The notes: generated by a model not told the origin, from the sequence alone. A stretch of 64,000 bases of DNA from Gemmiger sp. An120 (GCF_002160955.1 NZ_NFLN01000012.1:30659-94658); one strand, 5' to 3'. Shown: positions 19,817 to 28,863, counted from the first letter of the stretch. Program-made: numbers and translations.

Positions 19817-19950
19817 TTCTCTCCTTTTCTGTGCAGGGCCCGTCCCGGCCCGGTGCGTATGCCAGTATAGCACAGAAACGACACGCTTCGTAATTGTGCG
19901 TTATTCTGAACTTTTTCTCCTATAAAGCCGCGCATTTTCCCCAAAACGAC

Positions 19951-19981
19951 AGCCCGGGCGCACACCGAATGCGCCCGGGCT
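19951..19981 (-). terminator. Terminator-like hairpin after the LRR gene
   Basis: A perfect 12-bp stem (AGCCCGGGCGCA with its complement) lies 45 bases after the stop of the LRR gene. The T tract after it is short (GTCGTTTT). Confidence 0.6.
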
Positions 19982-20025
19982 GTTACATGGAAGATTGTTT
20001 CTTTTTTATCATCCGGCAGGCCGGG

Positions 20026-22617
20026 TTATTCCCCCCGCCGGGCACGCAGCACCAGCACCGCGGCCAGCACCAGCAGCGCCGCCGCGCCGCCTGCCAGCAG
20101 CCATACCGGGCCCATGCCGGAACCGCTCTCCGGGCCGCTCTGGGCCGGGGCTTCGGCGGTGGGGGCGGGGGCCGGCTCGTTCACCGTCAGGGCCGCCTGG
20201 CCCTCCACGCTGGTGTAGCGGCGGCTGTCCGCCGGCACAAACACCACCGGATAGCTGCCGCCCGCCTGGGGCCGTGTATCCGGCTCTTTCCAGACGAACC
20301 GGCCGGGCACGTCGGCCTTGCCGCCGTTCAGGGAAGCCTGGCTCAGCGCCTGTCCCCGCACCAGCGAAGCGGCGGGCCAGCTGGTCACGGTAACGGTCTT
20401 GGGGATGGGGTCCACCTGCTCCAGCGCGGCCTTGCCGGCGGTAAACAGGGCGGCGGGCAGGCCGGTGCTGTCGGCCGCTTCGATCTCATCCAGCGCGCTC
20501 TGCTTTTTCTGGGCCAGCAGCGCCGCGTTTTCCGGGGTGTACTGCCAGCCAGTCAGTTCGTTGTACACCGCGTTCAGCTGCTGCACTGCCTCCGCCTTTT
20601 CCCGGGCCAGCGCCGCGCGGGTGGTCAGCGCCTGGGCGGCGTCCGGGTCGCAGTAGAACCGGACACCGGCATCCAGGCCGGTCAGCTGCTGTTCCAGGCT
20701 GTTCAGCGCGGCCGCATCGGCGGATTTGATCTCCGCCATCGGCTTGCCGCACCAGTCCGCCGCGCCGTTCATCCAGGCCAGGGCCTGCTGCATTTCGTCC
20801 AGCCGGTCCAGCCGGTCGGCCACCAGAGCGCGGGCAGCCGCCGCGGCGGCGCTCTTGTCCTGCGGATTGGTCAGGCCGGTCTTGTCCTCCAGGGCGCTTG
20901 CTTCCGCCCCGTTCACCGCAGCGGTGGCCTGGGCGGCAGATTCGGTGCGCTGGGCCAGCGGCACAAAGCTGTCCAGCCGGGCCAGAATCGCGCTGTGTTC
21001 CTTTTCCCAGGCGTCGGCTGTCTGCCGGGCCCGGTCGGTGCGGGTGGGCACGTCCGCCATAGCCAGCGCGGCGGTGTTCAGCGCCTGCTGCATGGTCTCC
21101 TGCACACTGCCCGCCCCTTCGATCGCGCTGCGGGCGGTGTCCGCCGCCCCGGTCAGGGCCGCCCAGTCCTCGGTATAGTAGTCCGCCTCGGTATACCGGG
21201 CCTGCAGCGCGGCCACCTGCTCCTTGTAGCCCTGCTGGATCTCCGCGTTGGACATCCACACCGCGTACAGGGTCACGGTGCCGTTCGGGTCGGCGGTCAG
21301 GTTCTTCACCGGCTGCCCGGCAAAGAACTCCGGCTGCTTGGCCTGCGGGTCCCGGGCCCAGCCCAGGAACACCCCTTCGCTGTTGGAAAAGCCGTTTTCC
21401 GCCAGATTTGCCGGCGTATCGTACACCGCGGCGGTGGCCTGGGTATCGCCGCTGCCGCCGTTGCCGTTGTACTGAATGGTATAGGCGTTGGCCTTCCACT
21501 GGGCGTACAGGTACACCGCATCCCGGCTGCCGTTCCCGCCCGCCAGGTTGCGCACCGTCTGGCCGTTGGTGTAGCTGGCGCCGCCGATGCCGTCGGCGTA
21601 GGTGTGCCAGGTGTCAAAGGTGTAGCCGGTACGGCTGAAGGCGTTGGGGGTCAGGGCAAACTCCTGGTCATAGACCACCGCCTGATCGGCCATGCTGCCC
21701 GTGCCGCCGTTGGCCCGGTAGTACACGGTATAGGGGTTGGGCACCCACCGGGCATAGACGGTCTGGCCGGTGGCCATGATCACGTCTTTCTCGCCAATGG
21801 GTCGGGTGTAGCCCTGGTCGTAGTACCATTCGGTACGGTCGTAGCCGGTGCGGGGGTTCTGCTCAAGAAACACCTCCGCCTCCACCGGAAAGTCCGGGAT
21901 ATTGGGCAGGGTCAGGCGGTTCAGCGAGTTGTTGGCCGCCACAAAGCCGTTGCCCTCCAGCACAGGGTTGTGGCTCATATCCAGCTCGGTCAGCCGGTTG
22001 TAGTCGATGTGCAAAAACCGCAGCTTTTTCAGCATCGAGGCGTCAAATTGGGTCAGCTGGTTGTCAAAGGTCTCAATAAACACCAGCTCCAGGTTGTGGC
22101 TCACGTCCAGCGCCGACAGGAAGTTGTGCCGGCAGTACAGCTGCTGCAGCTTCGGGTTGCCGGACAGGTCCAGCGTGGTCAGCTGGTTGCGCTCGCAGTT
22201 CAGGTCGATGAGTTCAGCGCAGCGGGTCACATCCAGCGACGTGAGGAAGTTGGTGGCGCAGTACAGATACCGCAGCCGGGTATTGGCCCGCATATCCAGC
22301 GTCATCAGCCGGTTGTTGCTCACATTCAGCGATTCCAGCGCGGTAAAATGCTCAATGCCGGTCAGATCGGCAATGTTCTGGCCGGACAGGTCCAGTTTGG
22401 TCACCGCCGCCAGTTCTTCGGCGGACAGGCTACCGTCCGCCCCCGCGCCGTTCAGGTTGGCAGGATTTGTCAGCCAGGCGCGGAAATTCGCGTCGGGGAA
22501 GTTCTGCGCGCTGATCTCCAGGTCTGCGCCTGCCGCCAGCACGCCCGCCGGCAGCAGGGTCAGCGCCAGCAGCGCCGCCGCCAGCACCGCACAGAGGGTT
22601 TTGTACAGGTTTCTCAT
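20026..22617 (-). CDS. Secreted leucine-rich-repeat surface protein with InlB-type repeats
   Basis: An 863-aa exported protein. The ATG at 22617 has AAGGAG nine bases upstream; the signal peptide ends at about VLAAGA. Residues about 60-250 are LRRs of the Firmicute type (repeated LDLSGN, LDVSHN, LYCRHN). Then three Listeria-Bacteroides (InlB B-like) repeats follow (YYRANGGTGSM, IQYNGNGGSGDT, each with a W near the end, about residues 285-480), then a helical region about 490-750 rich in ALL and AAD motifs, a beta domain, a Pro/Ala linker and a C-terminal membrane helix with RARRGE. No LPXTG motif: it is anchored by the helix. Family role is binding to host or microbial surfaces; the ligand is unknown. 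Confidence 0.85.
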   Translation of the reverse strand: MRNLYKTLCAVLAAALLALTLLPAGVLAAGADLEISAQNFPDANFRAWLTNPANLNGAGADGSLSAEELAAVTKLDLSGQNIADLTGIEHFTALESLNVSNNRLMTLDMRANTRLRYLYCATNFLTSLDVTRCAELIDLNCERNQLTTLDLSGNPKLQQLYCRHNFLSALDVSHNLELVFIETFDNQLTQFDASMLKKLRFLHIDYNRLTELDMSHNPVLEGNGFVAANNSLNRLTLPNIPDFPVEAEVFLEQNPRTGYDRTEWYYDQGYTRPIGEKDVIMATGQTVYARWVPNPYTVYYRANGGTGSMADQAVVYDQEFALTPNAFSRTGYTFDTWHTYADGIGGASYTNGQTVRNLAGGNGSRDAVYLYAQWKANAYTIQYNGNGGSGDTQATAAVYDTPANLAENGFSNSEGVFLGWARDPQAKQPEFFAGQPVKNLTADPNGTVTLYAVWMSNAEIQQGYKEQVAALQARYTEADYYTEDWAALTGAADTARSAIEGAGSVQETMQQALNTAALAMADVPTRTDRARQTADAWEKEHSAILARLDSFVPLAQRTESAAQATAAVNGAEASALEDKTGLTNPQDKSAAAAAARALVADRLDRLDEMQQALAWMNGAADWCGKPMAEIKSADAAALNSLEQQLTGLDAGVRFYCDPDAAQALTTRAALAREKAEAVQQLNAVYNELTGWQYTPENAALLAQKKQSALDEIEAADSTGLPAALFTAGKAALEQVDPIPKTVTVTSWPAASLVRGQALSQASLNGGKADVPGRFVWKEPDTRPQAGGSYPVVFVPADSRRYTSVEGQAALTVNEPAPAPTAEAPAQSGPESGSGMGPVWLLAGGAAALLVLAAVLVLRARRGE

Positions 22618-22658
22618 GGGTAGTTTCTCCTTTCCTTGCAGGGTCAATGATGCAAAAC

Positions 22659-22684
22659 AGCCCGGACGGATAGGCGCCCGGGCT
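22659..22684 (-). promoter_or_regulatory. Hairpin in the leader of the LRR gene
   Basis: A 7-bp stem (AGCCCGG/CCGGGCT) with GTTTTG after it lies about 40 bases before the LRR start, on the same strand. Its 5' arm resembles the terminator at the other end of the gene. It could act as an attenuator; function is not shown. Confidence 0.3.
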
Positions 22685-22884
22685 GCACAGGCGCACCGCA
22701 GTTTTTACGCGCCGCGACCGCCATTTATTGCAAAAGGTAAAATTTTTCACATTTCTTTAATCTTGTACAATATTTTTAAACCTTGTCCATGGACTGTTCG
22801 CCCCTGATCCGCAAGTATGGTATACTGAAGAAAACCGACCGCCACACACCGGGGCCTTGGCCCCCCAACAAGGAGAAAACGGTT

Positions 22885-23631
22885 ATGAAACATCTGCTGG
22901 AAATCTGCGTGGACTCGCTGGAATCCGCCCTGGCTGCCCAGGAGGGCGGGGCCGACCGGCTGGAACTGTGCGGGCATCTGCTGATCGGCGGCACCACCCC
23001 GTCCCTGGGGCTGGTGCGGCAGGTACTGCGGCAGGTGCAGATCCCGGTAAACGTGCTGATCCGGCCCCGGTTCGGGGATTTCTGTTTCACCCCCTCGGAA
23101 AAGGAGACCACCCTCTGGGAGATCGAACAGTGCCGGGCGCTGGGCGCCGGCGGGGTGGTGCTGGGGGCGCTGCTGCCGGACGGCAGCCTGGACGCCGATT
23201 TTCTGGCCCGGTGCATCGCCGCCTCCGGCGGGGGCCGCCATACCCTGCACCGGGCGTTCGACGTCTGCCGGGACCCCTTTGAGGCGCTGGAACAGGCGGT
23301 GGAACTGGGCTTTGACACCATCCTGACCTCCGGCCAGCAGGCCCGGGCGGAGCAGGGCATCGACCTGCTGGCCCGCCTGACCGAGCAGGCCGCGGGGCGG
23401 ATCGCCATTCTGGCGGGCAGCGGCGTGGGGCCGGATAACCTGGCGCGGCTGGCGGATGCCGGGGTGCGGCAGTTCCATTTTTCGGCCAAGCGCAGCGTGC
23501 CCGGCCCGATGGAGTTTCGGCGGGAGGGTGTGCCCATGGGGCTGCCGGTGGCGGACGAATACCGCCGCGAATACGCCGACCCGGATCTGGTACGCCGGGC
23601 CAAACAGGTCCTGAATTCCCTGCCGGACTGA
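22885..23631 (+). CDS. cutC: CutC family protein (copper homeostasis/TIM barrel)
   Basis: A 248-aa protein of normal CutC length with the typical beginning LEICVDSLESALAAQEGGADRLELC, the IRPR motif, GFDTILTSG and a final HFSAKR segment. CutC proteins are TIM-barrel proteins; the old copper-efflux role is weakly supported and the real substrate is unknown. The ATG at 22885 has AAGGAG upstream; the longer frame to 22783 has no binding site. A -10 box TATACT at 22821-22826 is the likely promoter. It stands alone, with no other copper gene nearby. Confidence 0.88.
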   Translation: MKHLLEICVDSLESALAAQEGGADRLELCGHLLIGGTTPSLGLVRQVLRQVQIPVNVLIRPRFGDFCFTPSEKETTLWEIEQCRALGAGGVVLGALLPDGSLDADFLARCIAASGGGRHTLHRAFDVCRDPFEALEQAVELGFDTILTSGQQARAEQGIDLLARLTEQAAGRIAILAGSGVGPDNLARLADAGVRQFHFSAKRSVPGPMEFRREGVPMGLPVADEYRREYADPDLVRRAKQVLNSLPD

Positions 23632-23723
23632 CCTGCCGCTCAAATTCAACCGGCAAAGCAACCAAATCTATCACAGTGTTTTTGTGCATATACCCAGTAT
23701 TGTCAAATCTTCTTCATAATTTG

Positions 23724-23862
23724 TTGACAATTCGTGCACATATTGGTACCCTTAAACTGTAAAAACTGGGTTGTTACTGTTCGGCAGGCAAGACCATGTT
23801 CAAAACTGGTTCCACGGGCCCACGCCTTTGGAATGGTTTTGAGTGTGGTCTTTTTCTTTTTC
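23724..23862 (+). promoter_or_regulatory. Promoter, LicT/BglG-type RNA antiterminator and overlapping terminator
   Basis: A TTGACA box (23724-23729) starts the leader. The segment 23768-23795 (GGGTTGTTACTG, then TTCGGCAGGCAAGACC) matches the ribonucleic antiterminator target of the LicT/SacT/BglG family. Its 3' end overlaps the 5' arm (23790-23806) of a terminator whose 3' arm is 23836-23852, followed by a T-rich tract. Bound antiterminator protein would prevent the terminator. The protein encoded next is such an antiterminator, so the operon is autoregulated. Confidence 0.88.
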
Positions 23863-23883
23863 TGCCAGCGAGGTCGGGAGAGC

Positions 23884-24717
23884 ATGCAGGTCATAAAATG
23901 TATCAATAATAATGTGGTATCCTGCCGCGACGGCAAGGGCCATGAGATGATCGCCATGGGGCGGGGGCTGGGCTTTGCGCTGCGGCCCGGGGATGAAGTG
24001 GACGAGGAAAAGGTGGAAAAGCTGTTCCGGATGCAGACGCCGGACGATGCCCGCCGCCTGACCGATCTGTTCTCTACCCTGCCGCCCCGGCAGATCGAGC
24101 TGTGCAGCCTGATCGTGGACCGGGCCACCCGGGACCTGGGGCGCAAGCTCAGCCCCAGCGTATACCTGACCCTGACCGATCACATCTGCTTTGCCATCGA
24201 CCGGATGCGCAGCGGCACCACCTTCCAGAACACCCTGCTGGCGGAGGTGCGCACTTTTTACCCCCGGGAGTACACGGTGGGCAAATACGCGCTGGAGCTG
24301 CTGGCCCAGGAACTGGACGTGCATTTCCCCGATGACGAGGCCGCCAACATCGCGCTGCATCTGGTGAATGCCGAGTACGAAAACTCCATCAGCGACACCC
24401 TGCGGATCACCCAGACGCTGCACGACATCCTCTCCACCCTGACAGGATGGCCCCGCCTGCATCTGGACACCGCCAGCGGTTTTTACGACGAGTTCACCGT
24501 GCACCTGAAATTTCTGGTGCTGCGGGCGTTTTCCGGCAACGGGCAGCCCCGGGGTGACGAGGGGTTTGTGGCGTCGGTGCGCCGGTGTTATCCGGACGAA
24601 TTCCACTGCGCCCAGCAGATCATCGAGGGGCTGGAACGCCGCACCGGCAATTCCCTGCCCGCGGAGGAACAGGCCTATCTGGCCGCCAGCCTGCACCGAA
24701 CCTGCCGGCTGGTATAA
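23884..24717 (+). CDS. licT: BglG/LicT-family transcriptional antiterminator
   Basis: A 277-aa protein: an N-terminal CAT RNA-binding domain (residues 1 to about 58, starting MQVIKCINNNVVSC), PRD1 with LTDHICFAIDRMRSG and FPDDEAANIALHLVNAE, and PRD2 with FTVHLKFLVLRAF and a C-terminal LAASLHRT. The conserved PRD histidines for PTS phosphorylation are present. When the sugar is present, the PTS changes PRD phosphorylation and the CAT dimer binds the leader RNA just upstream. GGGAG precedes the ATG. First gene of a five-gene PTS operon. Confidence 0.92.
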   Translation: MQVIKCINNNVVSCRDGKGHEMIAMGRGLGFALRPGDEVDEEKVEKLFRMQTPDDARRLTDLFSTLPPRQIELCSLIVDRATRDLGRKLSPSVYLTLTDHICFAIDRMRSGTTFQNTLLAEVRTFYPREYTVGKYALELLAQELDVHFPDDEAANIALHLVNAEYENSISDTLRITQTLHDILSTLTGWPRLHLDTASGFYDEFTVHLKFLVLRAFSGNGQPRGDEGFVASVRRCYPDEFHCAQQIIEGLERRTGNSLPAEEQAYLAASLHRTCRLV

Positions 24718-24744
24718 GCACATGTGAGAGAAGCGGAGGAGACC

Positions 24745-25239
24745 ATGGGTATTTTCGACAAGCTGTTTGCCAAGAAATCGAACGACATTACGCTGGGCGC
24801 GCCGGTAGCCGGCGAGGCCGTGGCGCTGAGCCAGGTGAGCGACCCCACCTTTGGGGAGGAGATCCTGGGCAAGGGGGTGGCGATCCGCCCCGCCTCGAAC
24901 CGGGTGGTGGCCCCTTGCGACGCCACCGTGGACCTGATGTTTGACACCGGCCACGCGGTAAGCCTGAAAGCCGACTGCGGCGCCGAGGTGCTGATCCATG
25001 TGGGGCTGGAGACGGTCTCCCTGGCGGGGCAGCACTTCACCATCCACGCCAAGACCGGCGACCATGTGACCGCCGGCCAGCTGCTGATCGAGTTTGACCG
25101 GGAGGCGATCGCCGCGGCCGGGTTCGACCCCATCACCCCCATTGTGATCTGCAACACCGCGGATTTTGCGTCGGTGACCGCCGCGGCCCAGGGCCCGGTG
25201 CAGGAGGGCGCCCCGGTGCTGACCCTGGTAAAACCGTAA
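24745..25239 (+). CDS. crr: PTS glucose-family IIA component
   Basis: A 164-aa IIA(Glc)-type domain as a free protein. The active histidine is His85 in VLIHVGLETV with the auxiliary His70 in FDTGHAVSLK. It accepts phosphate from HPr and passes it to the IIB domain of the transporter at the end of the operon. GGAGGAG precedes the ATG at 24745; an in-frame ATG at 24724 lacks such a site. Confidence 0.92.
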   Translation: MGIFDKLFAKKSNDITLGAPVAGEAVALSQVSDPTFGEEILGKGVAIRPASNRVVAPCDATVDLMFDTGHAVSLKADCGAEVLIHVGLETVSLAGQHFTIHAKTGDHVTAGQLLIEFDREAIAAAGFDPITPIVICNTADFASVTAAAQGPVQEGAPVLTLVKP

Positions 25240-25251
25240 GGAGGGATCGCC

Positions 25252-26865
25252 ATGTACGAGGGTACCGGCAAACCGGTATTTGCGGGGGTGGCCATCGGGC
25301 CGGTGCAGCTGTACCGCCCCGCCCAGCGCCAGCTGCCCGCGAGCAGCGGCGATCCGGCGGCGGAGCAGGCGCTGTTTGACGCCGCCCGGGAAACCGCCCG
25401 CACGCAGCTGAGCGAACTGTACGAAAAGACCCTGCAGGAGATCGGCGAAGAACAGGCCATGATCCTGGACGTGCAGATCATGATGCTGGACGACGAAGAT
25501 TTTCTCACCGGCGTGCGGGAGCGCATCGCCGCCGGGGACAGCGCGGCCCGGGCTGCCCGGGACGCCGGGGAGGAGTTCAGCGCCGCCTTTGCCGCGCTGG
25601 ACGACCCCTATATGCAGGCCCGGGCGGTGGACATCCGGGATATGGCCGAGCGGGTGGTGACCATCCTGTGCGGCGGCGACGGCGGGATCCGGATAACCCG
25701 GCCCTGCATCCTGGTGGCCGAAGACCTGACCCCCAGCGAGACGGTGCAGCTGCCCCGGGAGAAGATCCTGGCCTTTGTGACCCGCCAGGGTTCCGCCAAC
25801 AGCCATATCGCGGTGCTGGCGCGGATCCTGAACATCCCGTCGCTGGTGCAGGCGTCCCTGGAACTGGACGGGGCGCTGGACGGCAAAACCATGATCGTGG
25901 ACGGTTTCACCGGCCGCTATTATATCGACCCGGACGAGGCCACCCTGGCCGCCATGACCGGCAAACGGGACGAAGCCGCCCAGGCCCGGCAGCAGCTGGA
26001 AGCCTACCGGGGGGTGCCCACCGTGTCCCGCAGCGGGCGGCGCATCCAGCTGCTGGCCAACATCGGCAGCCCGGAGGACGTGCCCGCCGTGCTGGAGGGG
26101 GACGCCGAGGGCGTGGGCCTGCTGCGCAGTGAATTCATGTATCTGGGCCGGGACGCCCTGCCCACCGAGGAGGAGCTGTTTGAGGGCTACCGCCGGGTGG
26201 TGGAGCAGCTGGGCGGCCGCCCGCTGGTGATCCGCACGCTGGACATCGGCGCGGACAAACAGGCGGACTACCTGGGCCTGGACAAGGAAGAAAACCCCGC
26301 CCTGGGCTACCGGGGCATCCGCATCTGCCTGACGCGGGAGGACATCTTCCGCCCCCAGATGCGGGCGATCTACCGGGCCAGCGCCTTTGGGCCGGTAAGC
26401 GTGATGTTCCCCATGATCATCTCGGTGCAGGAGGTGCGCCGCATCAAGGCGTTCTGTGCCCGCATCCGGGAGGAACTGGCCGCCGAGGGCGTGCCGGTGG
26501 GGCAGGTGGAGCTGGGCATCATGATCGAGACCCCGGCCGCCGCCGTGATCAGCGCCGACCTGGCCAAAGAGGTGCAGTTCTTCAGCGTGGGCACCAACGA
26601 CCTGACCCAGTACACCCTGGCCATTGACCGGCAGAACGCCAGGCTGGACGAATTCTACGACCCCCATCATCCCGCGGTGCTGGCGCTGCTGCGCACCATC
26701 GTGGAGAACGCCCACGCGGCGGGCATCTGGGCGGGCATCTGCGGCGAACTGGGCGCGGACCCCACCCTGACCGAGACCTTCCTGCAGATGGGCTACGACG
26801 AACTGTCCGTTTCCCCCGGCCGCGTGCTGGAACTGAGAAAAATCATCTGTGAAAGCGAGGTATAA
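25252..26865 (+). CDS. ptsI: Phosphoenolpyruvate-protein phosphotransferase (PTS enzyme I)
   Basis: A 537-aa enzyme I, slightly shorter than the usual 570. The phosphohistidine region is RQGSANSHIAVLAR (about residue 185), the PEP-binding part has LGIMIETPAAAVIS and SVGTNDLTQYTLA, and the active cysteine is in GICGELGADP. It transfers phosphate from PEP to HPr in the cytoplasm. It starts 12 bases after the IIA gene and ends three bases before HPr. The order IIA-EI-HPr rather than HPr-EI is noteworthy and points to a dedicated relay for this operon or a general relay that has been captured. Confidence 0.93.
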   Translation: MYEGTGKPVFAGVAIGPVQLYRPAQRQLPASSGDPAAEQALFDAARETARTQLSELYEKTLQEIGEEQAMILDVQIMMLDDEDFLTGVRERIAAGDSAARAARDAGEEFSAAFAALDDPYMQARAVDIRDMAERVVTILCGGDGGIRITRPCILVAEDLTPSETVQLPREKILAFVTRQGSANSHIAVLARILNIPSLVQASLELDGALDGKTMIVDGFTGRYYIDPDEATLAAMTGKRDEAAQARQQLEAYRGVPTVSRSGRRIQLLANIGSPEDVPAVLEGDAEGVGLLRSEFMYLGRDALPTEEELFEGYRRVVEQLGGRPLVIRTLDIGADKQADYLGLDKEENPALGYRGIRICLTREDIFRPQMRAIYRASAFGPVSVMFPMIISVQEVRRIKAFCARIREELAAEGVPVGQVELGIMIETPAAAVISADLAKEVQFFSVGTNDLTQYTLAIDRQNARLDEFYDPHHPAVLALLRTIVENAHAAGIWAGICGELGADPTLTETFLQMGYDELSVSPGRVLELRKIICESEV

Positions 26866-26868
26866 CCC

Positions 26869-27129
26869 GTGAAAGAGATCCGATACACCATCACCGATCC
26901 GCTGGGGCTGCATGCCCGTCCCGCCGGGCTGCTGGTCAAGGAGGCCGCCTCCCATGCCTGCGCCGTGACCATCGCGGCAAACGGCGGCGCGGCCGTGGAC
27001 GCCAAGCGCATCCTGGGCGTGATGAAGCTGGCCGCCAAGCAGGGCATGGAACTGACCCTGACCTTTGACGGCGCCGACGAGGGGGCCGCCGCCGCGTCCA
27101 TGGAGGCGTTCCTCAAGGCAAACCTGTAA
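26869..27129 (+). CDS. ptsH: HPr phosphocarrier protein lacking the regulatory serine
   Basis: An 86-aa HPr with the active His15 in GLHARPAG. The position that in low-GC Firmicutes is the HPr-kinase target Ser46 is here Arg (DAKRILGVM). It can therefore carry phosphate from enzyme I but not be converted to HPr-Ser-P, so it should not act as a CcpA co-repressor. It starts with GTG at 26869, directly coupled to the enzyme I gene. Confidence 0.93.
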   Translation: MKEIRYTITDPLGLHARPAGLLVKEAASHACAVTIAANGGAAVDAKRILGVMKLAAKQGMELTLTFDGADEGAAAASMEAFLKANL

Positions 27130-27142
27130 TCGTGGCAAAAAA

Positions 27143-27351
27143 GGACGGCCGTGGGCCGGCCGTCCCAGACTGTCGAAAAAATCTTTTCGACAGTCTGAAA
27201 CCCCGTTTTTTCTGCTTTGTTCGCAGAAAAAGCGGGAATATCACAAGTGGGAGAGGGCCCTGATGGTCCTCTCCCACCCCCTCTCCCCTTTCGGTAAGAA
27301 AAGAGAGAGCCTTTTTCTACGAGCTGAGACGGCCGTGGGCCGGCCGTCCTT
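27143..27351. repeat. Palindrome-packed intercistronic segment
   Basis: Between the HPr and IIBC genes (288 bases without a gene) lie five inverted repeats in a row: 27143-27165 (GGACGGCC/GGCCGTCC), 27166-27197 (perfect 14-bp stem CAGACTGTCGAAAA), 27202-27236 (14 bp, one G-T), 27247-27277 (13 bp, one G-T) and 27328-27350 (the first hairpin again, ACGGCC-GTGGGCC-GGCCGT). The outer two are near-identical direct copies bounding the block. Could be processing or attenuation hairpins in the operon mRNA, or a small inserted element. Confidence 0.6.
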
Positions 27352-27417
27352 TGCTGATAGGCTGCGACCGGCGGCACACCGCCCCGGTCCAACAACCGTG
27401 TTAGGAGGACAATACTT

Positions 27418-28863
27418 ATGATGCGATTTTTCCAACGTTTGGGCAAATCCCTGATGCTGCCCGTAGCCTGCCTGCCGATCGGCGGCCTGCTGATGGGCAT
27501 CGGCTACTGGATCGACCCCGCCGGCTGGGGCGCCAACAACATGCTGGCGATGCTGCTCATCAAGGCGGGCGGCATCCTGATCGACAACATGGCCATCCTG
27601 TTCGCTCTGGGCGTGGCCATCGGCATGTCCAAGGACCAGGAGGGCACCTCCGCCCTGGCGGCGATCATCTCCTGGCTGACCGTGCAGACCATGCTCAGCA
27701 GCGCCGTGGTGGCGTCCATCATGGGCGTGGAGGCCGGCGAGGTTCCGGCTGCGTTCGGCAAGATCAACAACCAGTTTATCGGCATCCTGTGCGGCCTGAT
27801 CGCCGCCGCCTGCTACAACCGGTTCTATAAGACCAACATGCCGGACTTTTTGGGCTTCTTTGCGGGCCGCCGCTTTGTGCCCATCATGACCGTGATCTGC
27901 ACCCTGATCGTCTGCGTTCCCCTGTACTTTGTATGGCCCGTGGTCTACAGCTTCCTGGTGGGCGTCGGCGAAACCATCATGAACATGGGCGCGGTGGGCG
28001 CCGGTATCTACGGCTTCCTGAACCGTCTGCTCATCCCCATCGGCATGCACCACGCGCTGAACAGCGTGTTCTGGTTTGACGTGGCCAACATCTACGACAT
28101 CGGCAAGTTCTGGGGCACCGTGGACGGCGGCGTCCTGGGCGTGACCGGTATGTACCAGGCCGGTTTCTTCCCCGTGATGATGTTCGGTCTGCCCGGCGCG
28201 GCCCTGGCCATGTACCACACCGCCAAGGACAACAAGAAGAAGATCACCGCCGGTATCCTGCTGTCCGTTTCCCTGTGTTCTTTCCTGACCGGTGTTACCG
28301 AGCCCATGGAGTTCTCCTTCATGTTCCTGGCCCCGGTTCTGTACGTGATCCACGCCCTGCTCACCGGCCTGTCCGTGGGCATCGTGGCCGCCCTGCCCAT
28401 CCGTGCGGGCTTCCAGTTCAGCGCCGGTTTCATCGACTGGTTCCTGAGCTTCAAGGCGCCCTTTGCCCAGAACCCCTGGCTGCTGATCCCCATCGGCCTG
28501 GTGTTCTTCGCGATCTACTACGTGATCTTCCGCGTGGTCATCACCGCCCTGAACCTGAAGACCCCCGGCCGTGAGGACGACAACGCCGACGCCGAGATGA
28601 AGATCGAGCTGGGCAGCGACAACTACGCCGCCATGGCCGCCGCCATCCTGGAAGGCGTGGGCGGCGCCGCCAACGTGACCAACGTGGACAACTGCATCAC
28701 CCGTCTGCGTCTGGAAGTGAAGGACCGCCTGCTGGTGGACGAGAAGAAGATCAAGGCCTCCGGCGCCGCGGGCGTCATCCGCCCGGGCAAGACCAGCGTA
28801 CAGGTCATCATCGGACCCAAGGTCCAGTTCGTGGCTGACGAGTTCAAGAAGCTGGTCCGCTGA
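27418..28863 (+). CDS. nagE: PTS IIBC transporter, N-acetylglucosamine/glucose type
   Basis: A 481-aa PTS permease. Residues 1 to about 375 form the IIC channel with about ten membrane segments, including the typical IPIGMHHALNSVFWFD and TGVTEPMEFSF motifs. The C-terminal 80 residues are the IIB domain with the phosphocysteine motif NVDNCITRLRL. The domain order IIC-IIB and sequence style fit NagE; glucose or maltose cannot be excluded. It lacks the IIA domain, which is encoded separately at 24745-25239. GGAGG precedes the ATG; an ATG-ATG pair leaves the exact first codon open. Confidence 0.9.
   Translation: MMRFFQRLGKSLMLPVACLPIGGLLMGIGYWIDPAGWGANNMLAMLLIKAGGILIDNMAILFALGVAIGMSKDQEGTSALAAIISWLTVQTMLSSAVVASIMGVEAGEVPAAFGKINNQFIGILCGLIAAACYNRFYKTNMPDFLGFFAGRRFVPIMTVICTLIVCVPLYFVWPVVYSFLVGVGETIMNMGAVGAGIYGFLNRLLIPIGMHHALNSVFWFDVANIYDIGKFWGTVDGGVLGVTGMYQAGFFPVMMFGLPGAALAMYHTAKDNKKKITAGILLSVSLCSFLTGVTEPMEFSFMFLAPVLYVIHALLTGLSVGIVAALPIRAGFQFSAGFIDWFLSFKAPFAQNPWLLIPIGLVFFAIYYVIFRVVITALNLKTPGREDDNADAEMKIELGSDNYAAMAAAILEGVGGAANVTNVDNCITRLRLEVKDRLLVDEKKIKASGAAGVIRPGKTSVQVIIGPKVQFVADEFKKLVR

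Noticed and set aside
27143..27351. Second LicT-type RNA target ahead of the IIBC gene
   Set aside because: The palindromes there do not match the GGATTGTTACTG…GCAGGCAAAACC pattern found at 23768-23795.
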